Shown: in pieces, positions 1 through 5,749 of the stretch
Layout: every line of letters starts with the position of its first letter
Position numbering within the stretch: position 1 is the stretch's first letter
NCBI GenBank assembly: GCA_043813895.1
Contig: JBDRKQ010000156.1
Span: forward strand, 1 to 6,553
Reading direction: 5' to 3'
Length of the DNA: 6,553 bases
From: CAZTAR01 sp043813895
GTDB lineage: Bacteria; Planctomycetota; Phycisphaerae; UBA1845; UTPLA1
Notes under the pieces: model-generated
The model's database searches: none
What the model saw: the letters and a program-made list of their open reading frames with translations, nothing else
Told to the model about the DNA's origin: nothing
Program-made: the position numbers and the translations under genes

Positions 1-1
1 C

Positions 2-196
2 GATGCGATCGAGGCGCGATTCGATCGCTGGCTCAGCGAAAGGCCCGATGAAAACCGTGACGCCAACGTGATCGAGCGCTATCGCCGCGATCGGCTGGCC
101 AGACGATTCGCCGACATCGTGGAGCGTTGCGTAGACGGATCACCGGGCTTGCGGTTGGCTCCGAATCAGGCTGCGGCGGGGGAGGAGGCCGCATGA
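2..196 (+). CDS. C-terminal fragment of a probable glycosyltransferase (5' end outside window)
   Basis: An open frame enters from the left edge and ends at TGA 194-196, giving about 64 residues with no start in the window. The piece is charged and probably helical (it reads ...ERYRRDRLARRFADIVERC...), followed by a loose Ala/Gly/Glu-rich tail. An Arg-rich final helix of this kind (Y-x-x-x-x-L-A-x-x-F-x-x-I) is common at the C-terminus of GT4 glycosyltransferases, and the next gene is a GT4 enzyme. The TGA overlaps the following ATG (ATGA, 193-196), so the two genes are very likely in one operon and translationally coupled. The glycosyltransferase call rests mainly on this tail pattern and the neighbour. 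No catalytic motif is visible, so another polysaccharide-locus protein is possible. That the frame is coding is more certain than its function. Confidence 0.5.
   Translation, partial: DAIEARFDRWLSERPDENRDANVIERYRRDRLARRFADIVERCVDGSPGLRLAPNQAAAGEEAA
181..188 (+). promoter_or_regulatory. Ribosome binding site deciding the GT4 start
   Basis: The purine run GGAGGAGG ends four bases before ATG 193, and its first GGAGG is seven bases upstream. It lies inside the end of the preceding gene. It supports ATG 193 over the in-frame ATG at 127, which would add 22 low-complexity Arg/Gly-rich residues and overlap the previous gene by 70 bases. Confidence 0.75.
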
Positions 197-1470
197 ATCT
201 CCTTTGGCACATGCCGATCCTGCGCCGACACACGTGCGGCCTTTCCATTCGCGCGATGCACTTGGCATCGCTGCTGCGCGAAGCTGGGCACGGGATCGTC
301 TTCGCAGTGGACGCTGACAAAACGGATATCCGTGAGGGCTCGATTAGCGGCATGCCGCTGCTGCAGATGTCGCCGAGCAAGCGGCGGCCAATGCACTGGA
401 GTTTGCAGGCATCCGTTCGCCGGGAGGCGGCCGCGGAAATGGCCGAGCGTGTGGGCTTCAACTGGGACGCGGTGATCTCGTGCCAGCCGGAGTTCGTCGC
501 TGAATACTCGGCCCTGCACGGGCGCCCGCCGGTCGTCTTCGTGTGCGGTTCGACGACACTGCACCATGACGCTGCAAACCAGGCCCGGCACGCTTGCCTT
601 GCCACGATGCGGCGCATTCCCTACGTGATCGACCGGACATTGAAGCGGCGAAACGAACGGCGGGCTTTTCGCGCAGCCGATGCCGTTGTCTTCGATAGCC
701 GGCAAACACGCGAACTCGTGATTCTCGAATACGGCGTTTCTCCGGAGAAATGCCACACGATCCGCGGGGGTGTGGACAAACATCGGTTTCGTCCGCCCGA
801 TCCCGAAGCGCGGTGTGCCGCACGCGGCCGACTGGGCATTGACGAAAGTGAGTTCGCGATCTCATGGACGGGCCGATTGTCGCCGGAGAAGAACCTGTCG
901 CTGCTGGTCCGGGCTCTACCGCGTTGCACCCGTTTGCCCGATCACGTGCTCATCGTGGGAGAGGGCCCGGCGTCGAGGGAGTTGATCGAACTGTGCAAGG
1001 CTTCGGGCCTCGGTGACGTTGTGCGGTTCGTCGGCGCACAGCAAGACATTCGCCCGTACTTGCACGCGGCTGATGTGTTCGTGTTTCCGTCCCGGAGTGA
1101 GTCCTTTGGAATGGCGGCGGTGGAGGCGATGGCCTGTGGGTTGCCCGTTGTCGGTCTCAGGCCGGACGGGAACATCATCCGCAACGCAAACATCGAACTG
1201 ATCGACGACGGACAATGCGGTCTCCTCGTCGACGGGATGGACCCTATTGCGCTGGCCGCGGCGATGGATCGCCTGAGAATCGACGTCGAGCTGCGCCGCC
1301 GGCTTGGCGGGGCGGGGCGGCGCTGGGCACTGCGGCATTTTACGTGGACCCGAGCGGGTCGGCGATTCGGCAAGCTGCTGAGTGACGTAGCCTCGTTACA
1401 GACGGCCCGGACTTCGTTGCACACTTTAGAGAGTGCCGACCTGGCCACCGCGGTTGAGACGGCGTCGTGA
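193..1470 (+). CDS. GT4-family glycosyltransferase (GT-B fold)
   Basis: This 425-residue protein is the usual length for a GT4 enzyme, a retaining, nucleotide-sugar-dependent glycosyltransferase acting on the cytoplasmic side of the inner membrane. The N-terminal Rossmann half (about 1-190) has the acceptor-side layout: a first beta strand (NLLWHMP), then a helix reading IRAMHLASLLREAGH at about 20-33. The C-terminal donor-binding half contains GGVD (192-195), GRLSPEKN (227-234), LIVGEGP (253-259) and the E-x7-E motif E303-S-F-G-M-A-A-V-E311, followed by GLPVV (316-320). E-x7-E is the nucleotide-sugar and catalytic signature of the family. The C-terminal 25 residues look variable. ATG 193 is chosen because of the strong RBS and the four-base overlap with the upstream gene. 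The product probably adds one sugar to a lipid-linked exopolysaccharide or O-glycan that the next gene's product handles. Donor and acceptor cannot be read from sequence. Family call is near certain; pathway is inferred from context. Confidence 0.92.
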   Translation: MNLLWHMPILRRHTCGLSIRAMHLASLLREAGHGIVFAVDADKTDIREGSISGMPLLQMSPSKRRPMHWSLQASVRREAAAEMAERVGFNWDAVISCQPEFVAEYSALHGRPPVVFVCGSTTLHHDAANQARHACLATMRRIPYVIDRTLKRRNERRAFRAADAVVFDSRQTRELVILEYGVSPEKCHTIRGGVDKHRFRPPDPEARCAARGRLGIDESEFAISWTGRLSPEKNLSLLVRALPRCTRLPDHVLIVGEGPASRELIELCKASGLGDVVRFVGAQQDIRPYLHAADVFVFPSRSESFGMAAVEAMACGLPVVGLRPDGNIIRNANIELIDDGQCGLLVDGMDPIALAAAMDRLRIDVELRRRLGGAGRRWALRHFTWTRAGRRFGKLLSDVASLQTARTSLHTLESADLATAVETAS

Positions 1471-1471
1471 T

Positions 1472-1478
1472 GGAGAAG
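1472..1478 (+). promoter_or_regulatory. Ribosome binding site of the O-ligase gene
   Basis: GGAGAAG sits five bases before ATG 1484, in the 13-base gap after the GT4 stop. It supports ATG 1484 rather than the in-frame ATG at 1433, which lies inside the GT4 gene and would add 17 Arg-rich residues in front of the first membrane helix. Confidence 0.7.
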
Positions 1479-1483
1479 TAGAG

Positions 1484-2917
1484 ATGCGTTTCGCGTTGTA
1501 CTTTACGCTTCTGTGTGCGATCCTGCCGATCGTGCTCACACGTCCGTTCTTCGGGCTGTGCGTGTATTACGTCGTGTCACTTGCACAGCCGAAGCTACTC
1601 TGCTGGCACGGCGATTTTCAGGACGCCCTCCTGGTGGGCGTACCCCTCGTTATTGGTGTGGTTACCATCGGAGTCAGGCGTTTCAAACCCTATCCGAAAC
1701 GGGACTCTCGAACGGGGGCGATTGTCGCCGTCGGCAAGAAACCGGTCCGTAACGCCCTCTTTGAACCTGCTTGGCCGTTAGCGTTGTTTGTGCTGCTGGC
1801 CGTGTATATCGGCGTCACGCGACTAATCGTGCCGTTCCCCCTGTCGAACTCGACGTATCAGTTTCGCAGCCTTCTGAAAGTTCTGCTGGTCGTCGTTCTG
1901 CTGACGGGGCTGGCGTCCGACCTGCGGCGATTCCGAATCCTGTACATCGTCATCGCGCTGGCGACGGCCTTCTGGGCGATCAAGGGCGGCTTGAAGGTCA
2001 TCCTGATCGGTCCGCACCAGGTGCATGGCCGAACCTATGACAATAACCTCTTCGCGTTGCTGAGTGTGATGACCCTACCGATGGTCTTCTACTTCAGCCA
2101 GTCGGTCAAACATGCCCGGTGGCGCGCGGTGCTGCTCTGCTGTTCGGCCCTGATGTGTCTGGCGATTATCGGCTCCGGCTCGCGAGCCGGCTTTGTGGCG
2201 TTCGCCGTCCTGCTCGTGTGTATGGCTTGGAGCAGCAAGTATCGGCTCAGGGCATTTGTCGCCGTCGCGATGGTCGCCACCGTCATCATGACGATGTCGG
2301 GACACGAGATTCAGGAACGCATCACATCCATCATCGCCTATCGACAAGACAGGTCAGCCCAGTCCCGTTGGTACACCTGGGATGTGGCCAGGACGCTCCT
2401 GAGAGAGAGTCCGCTCATCGGCGTGGGCTTTAACAACTTCGAGATCGCCAAGGATCGCCACTTCGGGGGCCAGAAGGCCGCCCACAATATCTACTTGCAG
2501 AATGCCGCGGAGTTGGGGCTGTTCGGACATCCGATCTGGCTGGCGATCGTCTTTGGGGCCTTGATCAGCACGTATCGCTTCATGCGCTGGTCGCGCCGCC
2601 TGCCCCCCGATATGCGATGGGCGTATTACTGGTCTCGCGGTCTCGTCCTGGGGCTCCTGGCATTTTGCATCCACGGCATGTTCCACAACGAGGAGTATCT
2701 CGAGCTGATGCTCGTCATGGTCGGCATGAACGTCGCCTTGCAAGTGACCGTCCGCCGGGAATTGGCTGAGCGCCGGCTCCATGTGGCGGTGCAGGAGACC
2801 CGCGCGAAGGCCCGGCCGCAAAAGAAACAGTGGTATCCGGAACGCCGCGTCGCGCACGCCGGGAGTCTGTTCAACCGTCCCTTGCGACTCGGCCAGTTGC
2901 TGCAAAGCACGCCGTAA
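1484..2917 (+). CDS. O-antigen ligase/polymerase-like membrane protein, probably exosortase A-associated O-glycosylation ligase type
   Basis: This 477-residue polytopic protein has roughly 12-13 hydrophobic segments (for example near 3-18, 21-36, 48-63, 97-117, 150-165, 186-204, 213-231, 235-250, 256-271, 349-364, 384-400 and 403-420). The longest hydrophilic stretch between helices, about 272-345, fits the large periplasmic loop of the Wzy/WaaL (Wzy_C) superfamily. Recognisable spots are RPFFGLCVYYVVSLAQP (20-36), FWAIKGGLKVIL (163-174), DNNLFALLSVMTLPM (186-200), GSGSRAGF (230-237), DRSAQSRWYTWDVA (289-302), PLIGVGFNNFE (310-320) and HNIYLQNAAELGLFG (334-348). From memory this order matches the putative O-glycosylation ligase group linked to exosortase A (PEP-CTERM) systems. 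Family members polymerise or transfer undecaprenyl-linked glycans at the periplasmic face. The basic tail after about 424 is predicted cytosolic and looks unconserved. The gene follows a GT4 gene by 13 bases, so it is in the same operon. Superfamily is confident; the exosortase-specific subgroup is likely but unproven, as no exosortase gene is in view. An O-antigen polymerase (Wzy) role is the alternative. Confidence 0.85.
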   Translation: MRFALYFTLLCAILPIVLTRPFFGLCVYYVVSLAQPKLLCWHGDFQDALLVGVPLVIGVVTIGVRRFKPYPKRDSRTGAIVAVGKKPVRNALFEPAWPLALFVLLAVYIGVTRLIVPFPLSNSTYQFRSLLKVLLVVVLLTGLASDLRRFRILYIVIALATAFWAIKGGLKVILIGPHQVHGRTYDNNLFALLSVMTLPMVFYFSQSVKHARWRAVLLCCSALMCLAIIGSGSRAGFVAFAVLLVCMAWSSKYRLRAFVAVAMVATVIMTMSGHEIQERITSIIAYRQDRSAQSRWYTWDVARTLLRESPLIGVGFNNFEIAKDRHFGGQKAAHNIYLQNAAELGLFGHPIWLAIVFGALISTYRFMRWSRRLPPDMRWAYYWSRGLVLGLLAFCIHGMFHNEEYLELMLVMVGMNVALQVTVRRELAERRLHVAVQETRAKARPQKKQWYPERRVAHAGSLFNRPLRLGQLLQSTP

Positions 2918-2957
2918 CGCCGCCGGATTCGATGCTCGCGCCACGTGCCGGCGTTAC
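2914..2957. terminator. Possible bidirectional terminator between convergent genes
   Basis: GTAACGCCG (2914-2922) is perfectly complementary to CGGCGTTAC (2949-2957), a 9-bp stem with a 26-base loop. It lies in the gap between the ligase gene and the protease gene, and the stem includes both stop codons (TAA 2915-2917 and the opposite-strand TAA at 2956-2954). There is no good T-run on either side, so intrinsic termination is only a possibility. Confidence 0.35.
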
Positions 2958-4543
2958 AGATTCAGCGCCCGCGCGACGTCCGGCCAATACAGCCACGCCG
3001 CCACGATCGTGCCCGCCAGGCAGGCCACGAACAGAACGACCTTGATGAGAAACAGGCTGCGGTCGAACTTGCGTAGGGCCACCGTGTCCAACGTGAGCTT
3101 CTCGATCAAACGGCAGCGCGATTCAATCGTCCCGTGCCGCCAGCTTGGGGCGTCTCGAGGGATCCCGTTCAGGTCGGCGATCTTGCCGAGTGTCCGCCCG
3201 AACGCGTTGGAGGCGGTGACGCAGAGACCCGGGCCCGTCTGCCTGCCATGCACCGGACACCAGTCGAGGCATTCCTTCACTTCCGGCGCGACACAGCGAA
3301 CGCCGAACAGATCCGCCTGCCTCTCGAATCGCCGTGAGAGCCAGCCGAATCCGAACAACCAGGACAGCAGTAACACCGCGAGTGCGATGAGTTGAAGAAG
3401 CCCGAGGTCCTGCAGGCCGAGTCTCCACAGGACTTCGAGCAAGCCGCCGGCGATGTACATCGACAAGAGCGCGAACAGCACGAAGAACTGAAGGTGCCAG
3501 TGTCGGACGTGCCCCGCCTCGTGGCTGAAGACCGCTTCGATCTCATCCTCCGTCATCGTCTCCAGCAAGGCGTCGGATACCAGTATGTATCGCCACGGCG
3601 CGACGAAGCCCATCACAGCCGCGTTTATCGCCATGCCGTGCGTGTGCCACAGGAGGATCTCGCGGTAACGCAGGCCGATTCGCCCGCATATTTTCACGAA
3701 TCGATCCCGCAACGGCCCCGGAGGCAACGGTTCGGTCGCCCAAATGTGTCGCAGCATCGAAGGCGCGCAGGCCAGGATGCAGACCGAGAGCACGCCCAGC
3801 AGCGCGTCCGGCGCCCACAGCAGGGACGTGAAGGCCCTGAGATCGGTCCGGTACTGATCCGTGAAGTGCTTGGCGAGCACGATGATCGACATTGGGATCG
3901 CGACGATAAGAACCTGGTGACGGAACTTGTCTAGGAGGTACGTGCAAAGCGAACTCTCGCCGAAGGGTCGCTTGCGCTTCGCCGCCGCCAACGCCGCGGT
4001 CGCGCCGTCCTCACCCGTCTTTTCGATCGGCGCGTCGCCGTCCCCTGCCGCGGTCTCGATCAAGGCCGTACGGATCCTCAGCTCGGCCCGGTAGAGAATC
4101 GTCCAGGTCAGCAACAGAGAGGCGAAGAAGGGGACGAGGAGGAACATATCCCCGGCGAACCGCAGAAGGACCTCGACGATTCCGGCCGGATCGTCCTCAC
4201 TGCCCGCACGCACCAGCGGGACCCACGGCGTGAACAGCATCGTGGCCGCCAGCGCGGCCGCGATGATGCCCAGCAGCACCATCTGCGATCGGGCGAAGGC
4301 GCCGGTTGCCCGATCGTGCGATTCCAGCGTCCTGCCCAGCCGCCCCAGCGAGATGCGGCTGGCGACCAGGGCCGCCACCGCCACCACGACGAATTCGCCC
4401 AACAGGATGAGCGCCATGTCGAGCACGGGACGGCCGTCGGCCCACGGCGCCGGGCCCCACAGGTTGAGCTGCTCCGGCGGCAGGTTGTCGCTCAGCACGA
4501 GCGCGAACGCCATGATGACTACAAAGTACATTGGCAACAACAC
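2954..4543 (-). CDS. Multi-pass membrane M48-family zinc metalloprotease
   Basis: This 529-residue protein carries the M48 signature H341-E-A-G-H345 (two zinc ligands plus catalytic Glu342). It is preceded by the typical lead-in RYILVSDALLETMTEDEIEAVF (318-339), and the third-ligand motif follows as F406-E407-R-Q-A-D411. Hydrophobic segments lie near 1-18, 43-62, 88-106, 128-150, 210-226, 245-262, 350-370, 383-402 and 496-518, so the catalytic site sits at a membrane surface as in HtpX and Ste24 relatives. At 529 residues it is far longer than HtpX (about 290), so it is not simply HtpX. A hydrophilic insert (about 160-196) and a soluble stretch after the third ligand (412-490) containing SWRHGTI (467-473) and several cysteines are distinctive. 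The family degrades or processes membrane and envelope proteins; the substrate here is unknown. The start is GTG 4543, chosen because an in-frame TAA lies directly upstream (4546-4544). ATG 4531 and ATG 4513 are alternatives, and none has a clear Shine-Dalgarno sequence. The gene is monocistronic in view, convergent with the polysaccharide operon and divergent from the LTxxQ gene. Confidence 0.9.
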   Translation of the reverse strand: MLLPMYFVVIMAFALVLSDNLPPEQLNLWGPAPWADGRPVLDMALILLGEFVVVAVAALVASRISLGRLGRTLESHDRATGAFARSQMVLLGIIAAALAATMLFTPWVPLVRAGSEDDPAGIVEVLLRFAGDMFLLVPFFASLLLTWTILYRAELRIRTALIETAAGDGDAPIEKTGEDGATAALAAAKRKRPFGESSLCTYLLDKFRHQVLIVAIPMSIIVLAKHFTDQYRTDLRAFTSLLWAPDALLGVLSVCILACAPSMLRHIWATEPLPPGPLRDRFVKICGRIGLRYREILLWHTHGMAINAAVMGFVAPWRYILVSDALLETMTEDEIEAVFSHEAGHVRHWHLQFFVLFALLSMYIAGGLLEVLWRLGLQDLGLLQLIALAVLLLSWLFGFGWLSRRFERQADLFGVRCVAPEVKECLDWCPVHGRQTGPGLCVTASNAFGRTLGKIADLNGIPRDAPSWRHGTIESRCRLIEKLTLDTVALRKFDRSLFLIKVVLFVACLAGTIVAAWLYWPDVARALNL

Positions 4544-4578
4544 TTAGGGTGTCGGGTAAATACACGCGATCCAGTCTG

Positions 4579-4607
4579 ATTCTAATCCGCGCGGACCCAC
4601 AAACCAA
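4579..4607 (-). promoter_or_regulatory. Candidate sigma-70-type promoter for the M48 gene
   Basis: Read on the minus strand, TTGGTT (4607-4602) and TAGAAT (4584-4579) are separated by exactly 17 bases. The -10 matches consensus at five of six positions and the -35 at three of six. Transcription would start near 4572 and leave a leader of about 30 bases before GTG 4543. The rest of the divergent intergenic region (4544-4778) shows no convincing small ORF or operator. I found no persuasive promoter in it for the opposite gene. Confidence 0.4.
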
Positions 4608-4762
4608 GTCGCGAAATCGCCACCTACGCAATAGAGTGAGAAGCAGAGCGTTGGACTATGTGGGAGGTGTTCGGTACCTTCGCGGCTTAGGATACGTCAC
4701 AGTTTCGGTGTCGTGCCGGCCGACGGCCTTCGGGGGCTCGGCGGCGGGTGGCGCACCACGAG

Positions 4763-4770
4763 AGAAAGGA
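4763..4770 (+). promoter_or_regulatory. Ribosome binding site of the LTxxQ protein gene
   Basis: AGAAAGGA ends eight bases before ATG 4779. It selects this start over the in-frame ATG at 4713, because only ATG 4779 places the signal peptide at the N-terminus. Confidence 0.65.
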
Positions 4771-4778
4771 CCACGACG

Positions 4779-5672
4779 ATGAGATCATTGGGAATTAGTT
4801 GCATGGTGTTGTTAATGACGGCGGGCGTGGGCTTCGCCCAGGATGAAGGCGACCAAGGTCCGGCGGGTAGGCCTCACCGGGACCGGATGGGCGAAGGTAA
4901 ACGCGATCGCGCCGCCGGTCCGGTCAAAATGCTCACGTTGAGGCTGAACCTCGACGAGACCCAGCAGGCCGAGTTTGAGAGGCTGTTCAAGGAGCATATG
5001 AAGCAGGAAGCCGAGGCGCGGTCGTCCTACATGCCTTCCGAAGAGTTGCGGGAGAAGATGCGGCAGATTCGCGAGGAAGTGAGGGCGGCCCGCGAAGCCG
5101 GTGACCAGGAGAAGATCGACGAACTTAAGGCCAAGATGAGAGAGCTGCGAGAAGAGCAACAGGCCAGCCTGGAGCCACTTCACGAGCAGATGGCCAAATC
5201 GAAGGACGAGCTGCACGACAAGCTCCTGGCGTTGTTGAATGAAGACCAGAAGGACACCTTCGAAGAGGTCTGGGAGCAGCGGATCGCCCGCCGGTTCGGC
5301 CACGGTGGACCGCCGCCTCGACGACCGCAGGTGCTCAAAGCCATCGTCGACAAGCTCGAGGATCTCACGCCCGCGCAGGAGGAACAGATCCAAGGCATCT
5401 TCGAGGACTGCCGAAAGGCGGCGCGCGATGCCGCATCCACAGAAGAGAAGCCGAAAACGGACAGGAAGGCCGACAGGGAACGCACGGAGAAACTCTACAA
5501 GGACGTGCTCGCCGTCTTGACGCCGCAGCAGCGCGAGGAGGTCGAGAAGAAGCTGAGCCGCGAGGGCGGCCCGCCACGCGATCGCGGCATGCACCGGCGA
5601 GGCCCGGGAGCAGGCCGAATGCACCGGGGCCACGGTCCGGATGGTCACCCAGACAAGGGCGAGTCAGACTAG
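4779..5672 (+). CDS. Exported Spy/CpxP-like LTxxQ helical protein with two LTxxQ-type regions
   Basis: This 297-residue protein begins with a signal peptide: a short basic N-terminus, a hydrophobic core (about 4-17) and a likely cleavage after Ala20 (VGFA|Q). The mature part is highly charged and mostly helical. LNLDETQQAEFERLF (56-70) and LLNEDQKDTFEEVWE (152-166) bracket a long coiled-coil-like stretch (about 86-145). A second region has exact LTxxQ motifs, LTPAQ (196-200) and LTPQQ (247-251). The arrangement reads as two Spy/CpxP-type units in tandem, joined by a Gly/Pro/Arg linker (about 172-183). Spy and CpxP are periplasmic chaperone or stress-adaptor proteins; ZraP and CnrX relatives bind metals. 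The C-terminal tail (about 262-297) is rich in Gly, Arg and His (five His, counting from 272), which could bind metal or be simply disordered. The only cysteine in the mature protein is Cys211, so no internal disulfide is expected. Family assignment rests on the LTxxQ pattern and topology; function in this organism is inferred. ATG 4779 is supported by an RBS. Confidence 0.75.
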   Translation: MRSLGISCMVLLMTAGVGFAQDEGDQGPAGRPHRDRMGEGKRDRAAGPVKMLTLRLNLDETQQAEFERLFKEHMKQEAEARSSYMPSEELREKMRQIREEVRAAREAGDQEKIDELKAKMRELREEQQASLEPLHEQMAKSKDELHDKLLALLNEDQKDTFEEVWEQRIARRFGHGGPPPRRPQVLKAIVDKLEDLTPAQEEQIQGIFEDCRKAARDAASTEEKPKTDRKADRERTEKLYKDVLAVLTPQQREEVEKKLSREGGPPRDRGMHRRGPGAGRMHRGHGPDGHPDKGESD

Positions 5673-5677
5673 ACGAA

Positions 5678-5739
5678 AGAGGGGGCATTCTACTTCTTCT
5701 TCACCTGCTTCGGCGGTGCAAGGGTAGAATGTCCCCTTT
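5678..5739. terminator. Long inverted repeat, probable bidirectional terminator
   Basis: Bases 5678-5693 pair with 5724-5739 over 16 positions, all Watson-Crick except two G-T pairs (5679/5738 and 5685/5732). The outer arms read AGGGGGCATTCTAC and GTAGAATGTCCCCT. Inside the 30-base loop, a second hairpin (CACC 5702-5705 with GGTG 5715-5718, and GC 5707-5708 with GC 5713-5714) is capped by a canonical C(UUCG)G tetraloop. The structure fills most of the 77-base gap between two convergent genes, as expected for a shared terminator. Only a short T-run (5737-5739) follows on the plus strand. The long stem with a nested hairpin is larger than a typical intrinsic terminator, so a dispersed REP- or MITE-like palindrome is an alternative. 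Confidence 0.6.
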
Positions 5740-5749
5740 CCCACCCTAC

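Noticed and set aside
127..192. 22-residue N-terminal extension of the GT4 protein
   Set aside because: It would overlap the upstream gene by 70 bases, is Arg/Gly-rich, and lacks an RBS. ATG 193 has a strong GGAGGAGG and an ATGA junction.
3392..3934. 180-residue plus-strand frame inside the M48 gene
   Set aside because: His/Arg/Gln-rich antisense shadow. The minus strand encodes HEAGH and membrane helices in the same stretch.
4197..4631. 144-residue minus-strand frame covering the start of the M48 gene and 88 bases upstream, considered as evidence of a frameshifted N-terminus
   Set aside because: Its translation inside the M48 gene is Gly/Ala/Arg-rich out-of-frame noise. Its upstream part (Arg-rich, no membrane helix) does not look like a missing M48 N-terminus.
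4651..4693. TTGGAC (4651-4656) with TACCTT or TAGGAT as a promoter for the LTxxQ gene
   Set aside because: TACCTT at 18 bases matches consensus at only three positions, and TAGGAT is 31 bases away. Neither combination is convincing.
4715..4745. GC-rich segment with a possible UUCG hairpin upstream of the LTxxQ gene, considered as a terminator or riboregulator
   Set aside because: Only two pairs flank the TTCG before a 3x3 internal loop, and the outer pairing is four bases. This is too weak to support a structured element.
4531..4782. 83-residue plus-strand frame in the divergent intergenic region
   Set aside because: No RBS, no recognisable motif, atypical composition, and it overlaps both neighbouring gene starts. 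It is more likely non-coding promoter and leader sequence.
4812..5648. 278-residue open frame on the minus strand opposite the LTxxQ protein gene
   Set aside because: It is the Leu/Arg-rich antisense shadow of a Lys/Glu/Arg-rich coding gene. It has no start context or recognisable domain, while the plus strand has a signal peptide, RBS and LTxxQ motifs.
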